64,000 bases of DNA, taken from Candidatus Gottesmanbacteria bacterium RIFCSPHIGHO2_01_FULL_46_14. Lineage in GTDB: Bacteria; Patescibacteriota; Microgenomatia; UBA10105; UBA927. The notes under the pieces are model-generated. The model saw only the letters and a program-made list of their open reading frames with translations. It was not told the DNA's origin and did no database searches. The stretch lies in the NCBI GenBank assembly GCA_001780895.1, contig MFJJ01000010.1, positions 1-64,000 of the forward strand, given 5' to 3'. Below are positions 50,411 through 58,231 of the stretch, in pieces. The number at the start of each line of letters is the position of its first letter. Position 1 is the stretch's first letter. Position numbers and translations under genes: made by a program.

Positions 50411-52318
50411 ATGGCAAAAATAATTGGTATAGATCTTGGAACGACAAATTCCTGTGTTGCAGTTATGGAGGGGGGAGCTCCCAAAGTGATTCATTCCGCC
50501 GAGGGGAGAAACGTTATCCCCTCTGTCGTTGATCCCATCAAAAATATTGTTGGGGATGTAGCAAAGCGGCAGATGGTGATTAACCCGAAGTCGACGATAT
50601 TTTCCGTCAAGCGCTTGATGGGGCGAAAGTACTCTGATTCAAGCGTTCAGACTGACAGTAAGTGGCTTCCGTATACGATAAAAGCTGGAAAGAATGATAT
50701 GGCCGTTGTGGAAGTGGAAGGTCGCCAGTTTACGCCACAGGAAATTTCAGCAAAAATTCTTTCTAAAATCAAAGCTGATGCCGAGAAATATTTGGGGGAT
50801 ACCGTCAAGCAAGCGGTCATTACGGTTCCTGCCTATTTTGATGACAGTCAGCGGCAAGCAACCAAACAGGCGGGTGAGATTGCCGGGCTTGAAGTCCTTC
50901 GTATTCTCAATGAGCCTACGGCAGCAGCCCTTGCGTATGGGTTAGATAAGAAAAATGTTCATACGATTGCCGTCTATGATTTGGGTGGCGGCACGTTTGA
51001 CATTTCTATTTTAGAGCTGGGTGAGGGGGTCTATGAAGTAAAAGCCACCAACGGCGATACGCATCTAGGCGGCGATGATTTTGACAAAAAGATTTTGGAT
51101 TGGATTGCAGATGAGTTTAAGAAAGAACACGGTGTCGATTTGCGAAAAGATCCGCAGGCCCTCCAAAGACTTCGCGACGCGGCAGAGAAAGCAAAGATCG
51201 AACTCTCTAGCTCAATGGAAACCGAGATTAATCTTCCGTTCATAACCCAGGGCAAAGAAGGGCCGCTCCATTTAGTGATGAAGCTCTCGCGGTCTAAGCT
51301 CGAGCAAATTGTTGACGACCTCATCGTTAAATCCATTGAACCGGTTAAAAAGTGTCTGTCAGACGCCAAAATGAAAACGAGCGATATTAGCGAAGTGGTT
51401 ATGGTTGGAGGAATGACGCGGATGCCCAAGGTTTTTGAGACGGTCAAGAGTTTTTTTGGTAAGGATCCCAATCGGTCTGTTAACCCAGATGAAGTGGTTG
51501 CAGTCGGCGCGGCGGTACAGGCAGGAGTCTTGGCTGGCGACGTGAAGGACGTCGTTTTACTTGATGTAACGCCATTGACATTGGGCGTAGAGACGCTTGG
51601 CGGCGTATCGACACCGCTTATCGTCAGAAACACCACGGTTCCGACGAGCAAATCAGAGATTTTTTCAACAGCCGCTGATAGCCAGACATCGGTTGAAATT
51701 AATGTCCTTCAGGGAGAGCGACCGATGGCAGCAGACAATAAATCGCTCGGACGATTTGTGCTTTCGGGTATTCCGCCGGCGCCTCGCGGGGTTCCGCAGG
51801 TCGAGGTTACCTTTGATATCGACGCAAGTGGAATTCTTAATGTGACGGCCAAAGACAAGGCAAGCGGCAAGGTCAGTACGATAAAGATTACCGGATCAAC
51901 CGGTCTATCCAAAGACGAAGTTAGTAAGATGAGGAAAGAGGCAGAGGAGCATGCTGCGGAAGACACAGAGAAAAAAGAAAAGATCGAGGTCAGAAACCGC
52001 GCTGACAATTTGATATATACGGCCGAGAAGACATTGAAAGATATGGGTGACAAGGTCAAAGAAGAAGATAAGAAGGCTGTTGAAGAGAAGAGCAAAGCGC
52101 TCAAAGATATCTTGGAGACGGGATCAAGGGAGGATATTGAAGCCAAAACCAATGAACTGTCTGAAGCGGTCCAAAAAGTCGGCGCCGCAGCGTACGCGCA
52201 GCAGCCAGCTGACAGCTCCCAGCAATCAGCAGGACAAACCGATGATTCTGGAAATGGAAAGAAAAAAGACGAGAAAAAAGATGAAAAGAAAGTGGAGGAA
52301 GGGGAAGTGGTGAGCTAA
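50411..52318 (+). CDS. dnaK: Chaperone DnaK (Hsp70)
   Basis: 635 residues, full length. KIIGIDLGTTNSCVAVME, YDLGGGTFDISILEL, VMVGGMTRMPKV are the three Hsp70 ATPase signatures; the substrate domain has DVTPLTLGVETLGG and VEINVLQGERPMAADN, and the tail is Lys/Glu-rich with a glutamine/serine stretch (QQPADSSQQSAGQ). It ends GEVVS instead of the usual EEVD-like bacterial tail. Works with GrpE upstream and the DnaJ at 53260. Confidence 0.97.
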   Translation: MAKIIGIDLGTTNSCVAVMEGGAPKVIHSAEGRNVIPSVVDPIKNIVGDVAKRQMVINPKSTIFSVKRLMGRKYSDSSVQTDSKWLPYTIKAGKNDMAVVEVEGRQFTPQEISAKILSKIKADAEKYLGDTVKQAVITVPAYFDDSQRQATKQAGEIAGLEVLRILNEPTAAALAYGLDKKNVHTIAVYDLGGGTFDISILELGEGVYEVKATNGDTHLGGDDFDKKILDWIADEFKKEHGVDLRKDPQALQRLRDAAEKAKIELSSSMETEINLPFITQGKEGPLHLVMKLSRSKLEQIVDDLIVKSIEPVKKCLSDAKMKTSDISEVVMVGGMTRMPKVFETVKSFFGKDPNRSVNPDEVVAVGAAVQAGVLAGDVKDVVLLDVTPLTLGVETLGGVSTPLIVRNTTVPTSKSEIFSTAADSQTSVEINVLQGERPMAADNKSLGRFVLSGIPPAPRGVPQVEVTFDIDASGILNVTAKDKASGKVSTIKITGSTGLSKDEVSKMRKEAEEHAAEDTEKKEKIEVRNRADNLIYTAEKTLKDMGDKVKEEDKKAVEEKSKALKDILETGSREDIEAKTNELSEAVQKVGAAAYAQQPADSSQQSAGQTDDSGNGKKKDEKKDEKKVEEGEVVS

Positions 52319-52321
52319 AAT

Positions 52322-52548
52322 ATGGAACGATCTCTAGTTGCTCTTACTCCAGAGAAGGCATCAAATCAGTTATTCCAATTAGGGTACGATAAAATTGAGA
52401 ATGTACCAGTTGGTAGGGGTAATGATTATCTAACAGCTTTGGTAAAAATAGCGGGGGGGGGGCATATCAAGGTATTGATATAGGTACAGTAATGAAAATT
52501 ATTCATACTGAAAATAACGCGAGAGAAAATACACAGGACAGACCGTAA
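52322..52548 (+). pseudogene. Small ORF interrupted at a 10-G tract
   Basis: From ATG 52322 the frame reads MERSLVALTPEKASNQLFQL ... LTALVKIAGGG and then, as it stands, ends at 52483. A run of ten G lies at 52453-52462. With 8 or 11 G the frame would instead continue GAYQGIDIGTVMKIIHTENN and stop at 52548, giving a natural-looking 75-76-residue protein. This is either a sequencing/assembly slip, a real inactivation or a phase-variable tract. It lies 4 nt after dnaK. No family recognised. Confidence 0.6.
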
Positions 52549-52571
52549 GAAAAACTATTGTAAGATGTTAG

Positions 52572-52589
52572 GGCGCGCGGGAGCGCGCC
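52572..52589. terminator. Strong GC hairpin after the dnaK operon
   Basis: GGCGCGC (52572-52578), GGGA loop, GCGCGCC (52583-52589), followed by TATTTAG. The stem is perfect but the T-run is weak, so termination is probable rather than certain. The NYN-gene TATAAT (52597-52602) follows directly. Confidence 0.55.
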
Positions 52590-52618
52590 TATTTAGTATA
52601 ATTAAAGAAATTTTGGAT

Positions 52619-53140
52619 ATGAAAAAACAAAAACGCCGTGTTGTCTATTCATTTATAGACAGTCAAAACTTGAACCTCGGTACAAGCAAGGACATCAATC
52701 GTCAAGGAAAACGGATTTATACTGGCTGGAAACTTGACTTTAAAAAATTCAGACAGTATCTCAAGGACAAGTTCCGCGTAAATAAAGCCTTTTTATTCAT
52801 TGGTTACATTCCCCAACATAAACCATTGTATAGATATCTCCGTTCTTGTGGATATGAAATGGTATACAAACCGACAGTGAAAGATGATCAAGGAAAACCA
52901 AAAGGAAATGTTGATGCAGAACTCGTACTTCATGCCGCAGCCATTGAATTTACACGGTATGAAAAGGCAGTCATTGTTGCAGGCGACGGTGATTATCGGT
53001 GTCTTTATGAGTTTCTGATAAAACGTGGCAAACTGCTTCGAATTGTTATCCCAAATTCAAAGACTGAGTCGTCACTTCTTAAGCCTTTCCAAGCGTACAA
53101 AACGTTTCTTGAAAATGAGAAGCAAAAGTTAAAGATCTAA
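52619..53140 (+). CDS. NYN-domain ribonuclease-like protein
   Basis: 173 residues from ATG 52619, which lies 16 nt after TATAAT; the longer frame from 52565 runs through the hairpin. VVYSFIDSQNLNLG (first Asp, N-x-N), GNVDAELVLHAAA (second acid) and AVIVAGDGDYRCLYEFLIKRGKLLRIVIPN (D-G-D) are the NYN/PIN-like metal sites, as in LabA/DUF88 proteins. Predicted RNA nuclease; it sits between the heat-shock operon and dnaJ but has its own promoter. Confidence 0.85.
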   Translation: MKKQKRRVVYSFIDSQNLNLGTSKDINRQGKRIYTGWKLDFKKFRQYLKDKFRVNKAFLFIGYIPQHKPLYRYLRSCGYEMVYKPTVKDDQGKPKGNVDAELVLHAAAIEFTRYEKAVIVAGDGDYRCLYEFLIKRGKLLRIVIPNSKTESSLLKPFQAYKTFLENEKQKLKI

Positions 53141-53259
53141 CCATTAAAATTGGGAGGCGTTACTTATAACACGTAGTCATAAGCTCGTTTCTCCCTGATG
53201 ATGAATCTATTATATAACACAAAAGCAAGTAAATCAAAATATCCATAAATTTACGTATT

Positions 53260-54141
53260 ATGGCAACAAAAAGAGATTACTATGAAGTTTTAGGGGTTTC
53301 GAAGAATGCTTCAAGCGCAGAAATTAAGGCTGCATACAGGAAACTTGCGCTGGAGTGGCATCCGGATAGGAACAAAGCGGCCAATGCCAACGAAAAATTT
53401 AAAGAGATTAATGAAGCCTACGCGGTGCTTTCTGATGATAAAAAAAAGCAAACGTATGACCAGTTCGGACATGCTGCCTTTCAGCCGGGAATGGGGGGGC
53501 AGTCCCGCGAAGCGGGATCCGGCTTCGCCGGACAAGGTCCTTTTTCCTATTATTATTCCACCAATGGTGGCGCTTCGCCGTTTGGTGACATAGGCCTCGA
53601 TCCGTTTGAAATTTTTGAACAATTCTTTGGCGGCGGTTTCGGACGAACGTCCGCCCGTCGGCAAAGACAGGTCTATGAGATTAATATCGATTTTATGGAA
53701 GCGGCAAAAGGCGTTACTAAAGAGGTTCATGTGCCGCGAGGTCAGGCAGGGGATGGGTCAGTCAGAAAAACGATTAAGATTCCGGCTGGTGTTGATTCCG
53801 GCTCGCGCGTTCGTTTTGACGACTTTGACATCGTTGTTGATGTAGTACCAGACAAGCAATTTAAGCGCGAAGGTGACGATATCATCGTTGAAAAAGAGAT
53901 TTCCTACTCCCAAGCTGCTCTTGGAGATACGATTGAAGTGCCGACTATTGATGGAGGGCTCCATATTCGCATTCAACCCGGTACCCGACCCGGCACACTT
54001 ATTCGCCTTCGCGGTCGAGGCGTCCCGCATGTTGGTGGCTCGGGTCGCGGCGACGAATACGTCCGCATCCAAATCAAAATCCCCACGCACCTCTCGCGTC
54101 GTCAGCGTGAACTCCTCGAAGAACTTGAGGAGATTGACTGA
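53260..54141 (+). CDS. dnaJ: DnaJ/CbpA-type co-chaperone without zinc domain
   Basis: 293 residues. J-domain DYYEVLGVSKNASSAEIKAAYRKLALEWHPDRNK with the HPD motif, a Gly/Phe linker (FAGQGPFSYYYSTNGG), then directly the two C-terminal barrels (VYEINIDFMEAAKGVTKEV...IKIPAGVDSGSRVRF...LRGRGVPHVGGSGRGD). There is no CxxCxGxG zinc region, so it is a type II J protein and the only one in the window. No CIRCE was seen upstream. A double palindrome is inserted in its linker. Confidence 0.92.
   Translation: MATKRDYYEVLGVSKNASSAEIKAAYRKLALEWHPDRNKAANANEKFKEINEAYAVLSDDKKKQTYDQFGHAAFQPGMGGQSREAGSGFAGQGPFSYYYSTNGGASPFGDIGLDPFEIFEQFFGGGFGRTSARRQRQVYEINIDFMEAAKGVTKEVHVPRGQAGDGSVRKTIKIPAGVDSGSRVRFDDFDIVVDVVPDKQFKREGDDIIVEKEISYSQAALGDTIEVPTIDGGLHIRIQPGTRPGTLIRLRGRGVPHVGGSGRGDEYVRIQIKIPTHLSRRQRELLEELEEID
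53503..53532. repeat. Double hairpin repeat in the dnaJ linker
   Basis: TCCCGC-GAA-GCGGGA (53503-53517) is followed directly by TCCGGC-TTC-GCCGGA (53518-53532), two perfect 6-bp stems with 3-nt loops. It encodes about SREAGSGFAG in the flexible linker. The form is that of a dispersed palindromic element. Confidence 0.7.
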
Positions 54142-54157
54142 ACGCATGTAGGCGCTA

Positions 54158-54206
54158 TATAATAAGGAAGTGTTTTGAGGAAAAGGTGGGATAGCCCACC
54201 TTTTTT
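54158..54206 (+). promoter_or_regulatory. nusA promoter and leader terminator (candidate attenuator)
   Basis: TATAAT (54158-54163) is followed by a leader holding AAAAGGTGGG (54181-54190), ATAG loop, CCCACCTTTT (54195-54204) and a run of six T (54201-54206), then the nusA ATG at 54220. A full intrinsic terminator thus lies between promoter and gene, suggesting that NusA activity or level controls read-through. Confidence 0.72.
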
Positions 54207-54219
54207 ATTAAGAAAACCT

Positions 54220-55248
54220 ATGCCAGCAATCGTACGAAGTGAATTTGCATTAGCCTTAAATCAAGTCGCCACAGAGCGTGGGATTGATCCATCTGTGGTT
54301 CTCGAGACGATTAAGGCCGCTATTTTGGCTGCCTATCGAAAAGACTACGGGGCTGAAGAGCTCGAGCTTTTGACCGTGGATCTCAACCCCGATACGGGTG
54401 AATCGAAGGTACTCAAAGAAGGCCGCGACGTAACCCCACCAGGTTTTGGCCGTATTGCCGCCCAAACTGCTAAGCAAGTGATTCTCCAACGCATCCGTGA
54501 AGCAGAAAAACAAGCGGTATTAGCTGATTTTCAGACAAAGGTAGGTTCGATTGTGCCTGGTATGGTGCTTCGCTTTGACGGGCCGAACGTGATTGTTGAT
54601 ATAGGTCGTACGCAGGCAGTCATGCCGCCCCAAGAGCAAAATCAGGGAGAGCGGTATCACCTCAATGGTCGTCTCACTTTTTATATCGAGGGTATCCGCG
54701 AGACGATGCGCGGTAATGAGATCATCGTTTCCCGAGCACACAAAGGACTTGTTGAGGGACTGTTTAAGCGGGAAGTGCCGGAAGTAGCTTCAGGAGCAGT
54801 AGAACTTCGTGTTATAGCCAGAGAACCCGGCGGAAGAACAAAAGTCGCGGTATATTCTACCCAATCAGGTGTTGATCCCGTGGGATCTTGTGTTGGACAA
54901 AAAGGTGTTCGCGTTCAGGCGGTCATTGGTGAGCTTGGCATTAATGAAAAGGTTGATATTATCCAGTGGAGCGATGATGCCCATCAGCTGATTACCGCAG
55001 CGTTGGCTCCGGCAAAAGATCTTGAGGTTATTTTAAACGAAAAAAAGAAATCAGCAGAAGTACTTGTGCCGGAAGATCAACTTTCATTAGCCATTGGTCG
55101 TGATGGGCAGAACGTTCGTTTAGCCGCAAAGCTCACGGGTTGGAAAATCGATATACGAGGAAAAGGCGGCAAAGCGGCATCAACGCAAAATACGAACGAT
55201 GATACTGCAGATCCCAAAAACAAGAAAAAAAAGCCAGCAAGCGAGTAG
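54220..55248 (+). CDS. nusA: Transcription factor NusA
   Basis: 342 residues from ATG 54220, downstream of the leader terminator. N-terminal domain (SEFALALNQVATERGIDPSVVLETIKAAILAAYRKDYG), S1 domain (VGSIVPGMVLRFDGPNVIVDIGRTQAVMPPQEQ), KH1 (VAVYSTQSGVDPVGSCVGQKGVRVQAVIGELG) and KH2 (VPEDQLSLAIGRDGQNVRLAAKLTGWKIDI), then a Lys-rich tail. The E. coli acidic C-terminal repeats are absent. NusA controls pausing and termination. Followed by infB 10 nt later, the usual order. Confidence 0.95.
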   Translation: MPAIVRSEFALALNQVATERGIDPSVVLETIKAAILAAYRKDYGAEELELLTVDLNPDTGESKVLKEGRDVTPPGFGRIAAQTAKQVILQRIREAEKQAVLADFQTKVGSIVPGMVLRFDGPNVIVDIGRTQAVMPPQEQNQGERYHLNGRLTFYIEGIRETMRGNEIIVSRAHKGLVEGLFKREVPEVASGAVELRVIAREPGGRTKVAVYSTQSGVDPVGSCVGQKGVRVQAVIGELGINEKVDIIQWSDDAHQLITAALAPAKDLEVILNEKKKSAEVLVPEDQLSLAIGRDGQNVRLAAKLTGWKIDIRGKGGKAASTQNTNDDTADPKNKKKKPASE

Positions 55249-55258
55249 CGTATGAAAT

Positions 55259-56740
55259 ATGAAATCAAAAAAGCAAATCCAATCTGTCTCTTCCCGACCC
55301 GCCTCGCCGGCAGGCAGGCCACCCATCGTCGCGGTACTCGGCCACGTTGACCACGGAAAAACTACCCTTCTTGATTACATCAGAAAAGCAAATGTTGCCT
55401 CCCATGAGCATGGAGGCATAACGCAACATATCGGGGCGTATCAGGTAGAAACGAATAGCAGACTCATTACCTTCATTGATACCCCAGGGCATGAGGCGTT
55501 TGCCAAGATGAGATCCCGGGGAGCGTCGGCAGCGGATATCGCGATCCTGGTCGTGGCAGCCGACGATAGTGTCAAACCCCAAACGAAAGAGTCGATTGAG
55601 CAAATTAAGGCCGCACATGTCCCTATGGTTGTGGCGGTCAATAAGATTGATCTTCCGGGTGCTACTGTCGATCGCGTTAAGAAAGATTTGGCGAAAGTTG
55701 GGGTTCAGGTAGAAGGCTTTGGAGGAGATGTTCCTATCGTCTCTGTATCAGCGAAACAAGGAACTGGTATTGTCGAGCTCCTCGACATGATTCTTTTGGT
55801 TTCGGACATGAAGGGACTCGAAGGATCGCCGGACGCGCCGTTTCTAGCCCACGTCATTGAGACACGTTTGGATAAGGGTCGGGGTATGGTAGCAACGCTC
55901 ATTATCAAAAGCGGGACACTGCGATCGGGCATGGTGCTGTTTGAGGGAGACCGCCAAATAGCAAAAGTTCGGGCGTGTTTCGACGAATATGGAAAAGGAG
56001 TTTCCGAAGCGCTTCCCAGTAAGCCAGTCGAGGTTCTTGGATTTACGATACTTCCAACCATCGGTACGGTTGTTTCCAACGAGCCTGGAGTTTCTGTTGT
56101 GACTGTACCCAAAAAGAAATTAACCAATGATATGCCTGATTTTCTCAAACCCATGGAAGAGGAAGAACAGAAACTAAAAATAATCCTCAAAGCAGATACT
56201 GCAGGAAGCTTAGAAGCAATTGGCGCTTCATTACCAAAGGGAGTTACGGTGGTAAGTACGGGAATTGGGGACGTCGGTGAAGCAGATGTACTTCTGGGCA
56301 AATCCTCGGGGTCTATCGTCATAGGATTTAACGTAGGAACCAAGCCGGCTGTCGTTAAACTTGCCCAAACGGAAAAGGTGATTTTTCGATCATACACCAT
56401 TATTTATGAACTCCTTGATGAGGTTAATGATGTCGTATCGGGCCTTAAAGTCGCTCTTGTGGAAGAGCGGGAGCTCGGAGTGGGGAAAGTAATTGCGGAG
56501 TTTCCGTTTGAAAAAGATCGGATTGCCGGAATAAAAGTCGTTTCTGGGAGGCTCGCCAAAGGCGATAGCGTCAAGATTATGCGAGGTGAATCGGAGATTG
56601 GGCGGGCAAAAATCAAATCATTGCGGCACGGAAAAGACAATATAACGAAGGCCGAGCAGAGTAACGAATGCGGTGTTCTATTCGACCAAAAACTTGATTT
56701 TACTATAGGAGATGGTATAATCGCTGTCACTATAGGATAG
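55259..56740 (+). CDS. infB: Translation initiation factor IF-2, short form
   Basis: 493 residues; the long N-terminal region of most bacterial IF-2 is missing and the GTPase starts near residue 22. VAVLGHVDHGKTTLLDYI (G1), GGITQHIGAYQV, FIDTPGHEAF (G3), VVAVNKIDLPG (G4), VSVSAKQGTGIVELL (G5), then domains II-IV ending in FDQKLDFTIGDGIIAV. It delivers initiator tRNA to the 30S subunit. The short lead SSRPASPAGRP is coded by a GC-rich repeat. ATG 55252 is in another frame. Confidence 0.95.
   Translation: MKSKKQIQSVSSRPASPAGRPPIVAVLGHVDHGKTTLLDYIRKANVASHEHGGITQHIGAYQVETNSRLITFIDTPGHEAFAKMRSRGASAADIAILVVAADDSVKPQTKESIEQIKAAHVPMVVAVNKIDLPGATVDRVKKDLAKVGVQVEGFGGDVPIVSVSAKQGTGIVELLDMILLVSDMKGLEGSPDAPFLAHVIETRLDKGRGMVATLIIKSGTLRSGMVLFEGDRQIAKVRACFDEYGKGVSEALPSKPVEVLGFTILPTIGTVVSNEPGVSVVTVPKKKLTNDMPDFLKPMEEEEQKLKIILKADTAGSLEAIGASLPKGVTVVSTGIGDVGEADVLLGKSSGSIVIGFNVGTKPAVVKLAQTEKVIFRSYTIIYELLDEVNDVVSGLKVALVEERELGVGKVIAEFPFEKDRIAGIKVVSGRLAKGDSVKIMRGESEIGRAKIKSLRHGKDNITKAEQSNECGVLFDQKLDFTIGDGIIAVTIG
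55298..55320. repeat. GC-rich repeat in the infB start
   Basis: CCCGCCTCGCCGGCAGGCAGG lies in frame just after the infB start, giving RPASPAGRP. It can fold on its GCCT...AGGC ends. It has the look of a dispersed repeat that extends coding sequences in frame; homologous proteins need not contain it. Confidence 0.5.
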
Positions 56741-56743
56741 ACT

Positions 56744-57634
56744 ATGGATGTACAGACCGATTTACCAAAAGTCAAAGAGCAGTTGGAAAAAGCCAAAGAA
56801 GTACTCATTGTCACGCACGAGAAACCGACGGCTGATAGCGTGGGGAGTACGCTCGCACTCTACCTGGGGCTCATCAGCTTGGGAAAGAAAGTAACGGTTG
56901 CTTGCCCTGAACCGATTACTGTCGAACTTTCTAACTTCATTGGTGTTCAAAAAATTGTCTCTGACCTTGGCAATAAAAATTTTGTGATCTCTCTCGATTA
57001 CGTCGACGGGTCAATCGAAAAAGTAAGTTACAATATAGAAGGTGATAAATTTAACCTCGTTATAGAACCGCGTGTGGGTTTTGAACCCTTTTCTCAAGAG
57101 AAAGTGCACTATGCGTATGCAGGCACCAATGCAGATTGCATTATTGCCGTTGATACGATCCATTTGGGTGGTCTCAAAAAACTCTATGACGGAGATAAAA
57201 ATCTGTTTGCCAGTAAACCCGTTATCAATGTTGACCGACACGCCAATAACTCCATGTTCGGGACAATCAATCTTGTTGATCCGCAGGCATCTGCGACAAC
57301 AGAGATTATAGCTCAGCTCATGAGCGGTTTGGGAGTAAAACTTACGGTCGATATCGCAAGCAATATTTTAAACGCCCTCTATGGGGCAACCGACGGATTT
57401 AGTCAGGCCAATGTGACACCGCTAGCCTTTGAGCTTGCCGCCACATGCCTTCGTGCTGGAGGCAAACGATTTGGTGCTGCAGAGCCTCAACCAATCGCGC
57501 CAGTGGTATCAGTACCGGTGACGTCTGTTCCGATCCAACCGCTTATCAAGCAACCGGCACCAAATGCCGGAGGTCAAACACCAGCCGACTGGCTCAAACC
57601 CAAAATCTTCAAGAGCTCCACCAATATTTCCTAA
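56744..57634 (+). CDS. DHH-family phosphoesterase-like protein with altered motifs
   Basis: 296 residues. VLIVTHEKPTADSVGSTLALYLGL corresponds to motif I (normally H-x-x-P-D-x-D) with Thr for the first Asp; NFVISLDYVDG and CIIAVDTIHLG to motif II; VINVDRHANNSMFG to the DHH motif, here D-R-H; and ATTEIIAQLM to the DHHA1 link. NrnA-like oligoribonucleases usually follow infB, so position supports the family. Two metal ligands are changed, so the activity may differ or be lost. Ends with a Pro-rich tail. Confidence 0.8.
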   Translation: MDVQTDLPKVKEQLEKAKEVLIVTHEKPTADSVGSTLALYLGLISLGKKVTVACPEPITVELSNFIGVQKIVSDLGNKNFVISLDYVDGSIEKVSYNIEGDKFNLVIEPRVGFEPFSQEKVHYAYAGTNADCIIAVDTIHLGGLKKLYDGDKNLFASKPVINVDRHANNSMFGTINLVDPQASATTEIIAQLMSGLGVKLTVDIASNILNALYGATDGFSQANVTPLAFELAATCLRAGGKRFGAAEPQPIAPVVSVPVTSVPIQPLIKQPAPNAGGQTPADWLKPKIFKSSTNIS

Positions 57635-57674
57635 ACATTGAAGGAGCAGACGTTCTGTACTATACTTCTCTTTG

Positions 57675-57950
57675 ATGCGACTGGTATTTTCCGATCATGC
57701 GAAACGACGCATGAATGAGCGGAAAATCAGTAAAATTCTCGTTAAAGGAGTCGTAGAAGCGTTCGATTATAAGTTTCTTGATGTTTTAACTAAACACATT
57801 GTTTTTGTAAAAAGCATGATGTTTAGAAGAGAAAAACGGTATATTGCGGTTTCTGTCGATGAGCGTGAAGAGGAATATATAGTTGTCAGCGTTCATCCGA
57901 TTCGTGATCGGGATTTTTCATCAAGAATAGAAAGTGGTAGATGGATATGA
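57675..57950 (+). CDS. DUF4258-like protein
   Basis: 91 residues from ATG 57675. LVFSDHAKRRMNERKISKILVKGVVE is the DUF4258 opening (H-A-x-x-R-M-x-x-R), followed by a beta-rich half (KRYIAVSVDEREEEYIVVSVHP) and RDRDF. DUF4258 resembles RelE-like/BrnT toxins in size and charge. TATACT (57661-57666) ends 8 nt before the ATG. Overlaps the DUF2283 gene by 10 nt, so a toxin-antitoxin-like pair is plausible but unproven. Confidence 0.72.
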   Translation: MRLVFSDHAKRRMNERKISKILVKGVVEAFDYKFLDVLTKHIVFVKSMMFRREKRYIAVSVDEREEEYIVVSVHPIRDRDFSSRIESGRWI

Positions 57951-58165
57951 AGCAAAAACCAAAAGTTTACTATGACCAAAAAGTCGATGCGTTGTGGATC
58001 CGGGTTAAGAAAGGCCCGGAGGCAGATTCGGCTGAAATTGCTCCTGGTTTGACAGTTGAGTACAACGCAAAAGGTGACATTATCGGCCTCGAAATCCTCA
58101 ATGCTTCCTCGGTATTTAATGCCGTTAAAACCCGTTCCGTTCCGCAGGAAGCATCCTACGCTTGA
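57941..58165 (+). CDS. DUF2283-like protein
   Basis: 74 residues: PKVYYDQKVDALWIRVKKG, ADSAEIAPGLTVEYNAKGDIIGLEILNAS is the DUF2283 pattern (YD...DalYi.l...g....e...g...d.d..G.ivGiEil.as). It commonly follows DUF4258 genes. Probably the antitoxin or partner of the upstream protein, coupled by a 10-nt overlap. The Arg/Ser-rich end (VKTRSVPQEASYA) is not conserved in my memory of the family. Confidence 0.75.
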   Translation: MDMKQKPKVYYDQKVDALWIRVKKGPEADSAEIAPGLTVEYNAKGDIIGLEILNASSVFNAVKTRSVPQEASYA

Positions 58166-58184
58166 TATTTCAGTGAGAATTTAG

Positions 58185-58222
58185 TATAATTATATTTGTT
58201 GGAGCGAAACGTAGCTCCTTTT
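58185..58222 (+). promoter_or_regulatory. rpsO promoter and leader hairpin
   Basis: TATAAT (58185-58190), then a leader with GGAGC (58201-58205), 8-nt loop, GCTCC (58214-58218) and TTTT. The hairpin lies at the very start of the RNA, before the ATG at 58232. Bacterial rpsO leaders often fold to bind S15; this could be such a site or a weak terminator. Confidence 0.55.
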
Positions 58223-58231
58223 CAGTATTTT

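Noticed and set aside
51031..51651. Minus-strand frame inside dnaK
   Set aside because: Shadow of dnaK, Ser/Thr-rich and without motifs.
53141..53259. CIRCE or strong promoter before dnaJ
   Set aside because: No TTAGCACTC-like arm was found; the AT-rich sequence offers several weak -10 candidates but none with convincing spacing.
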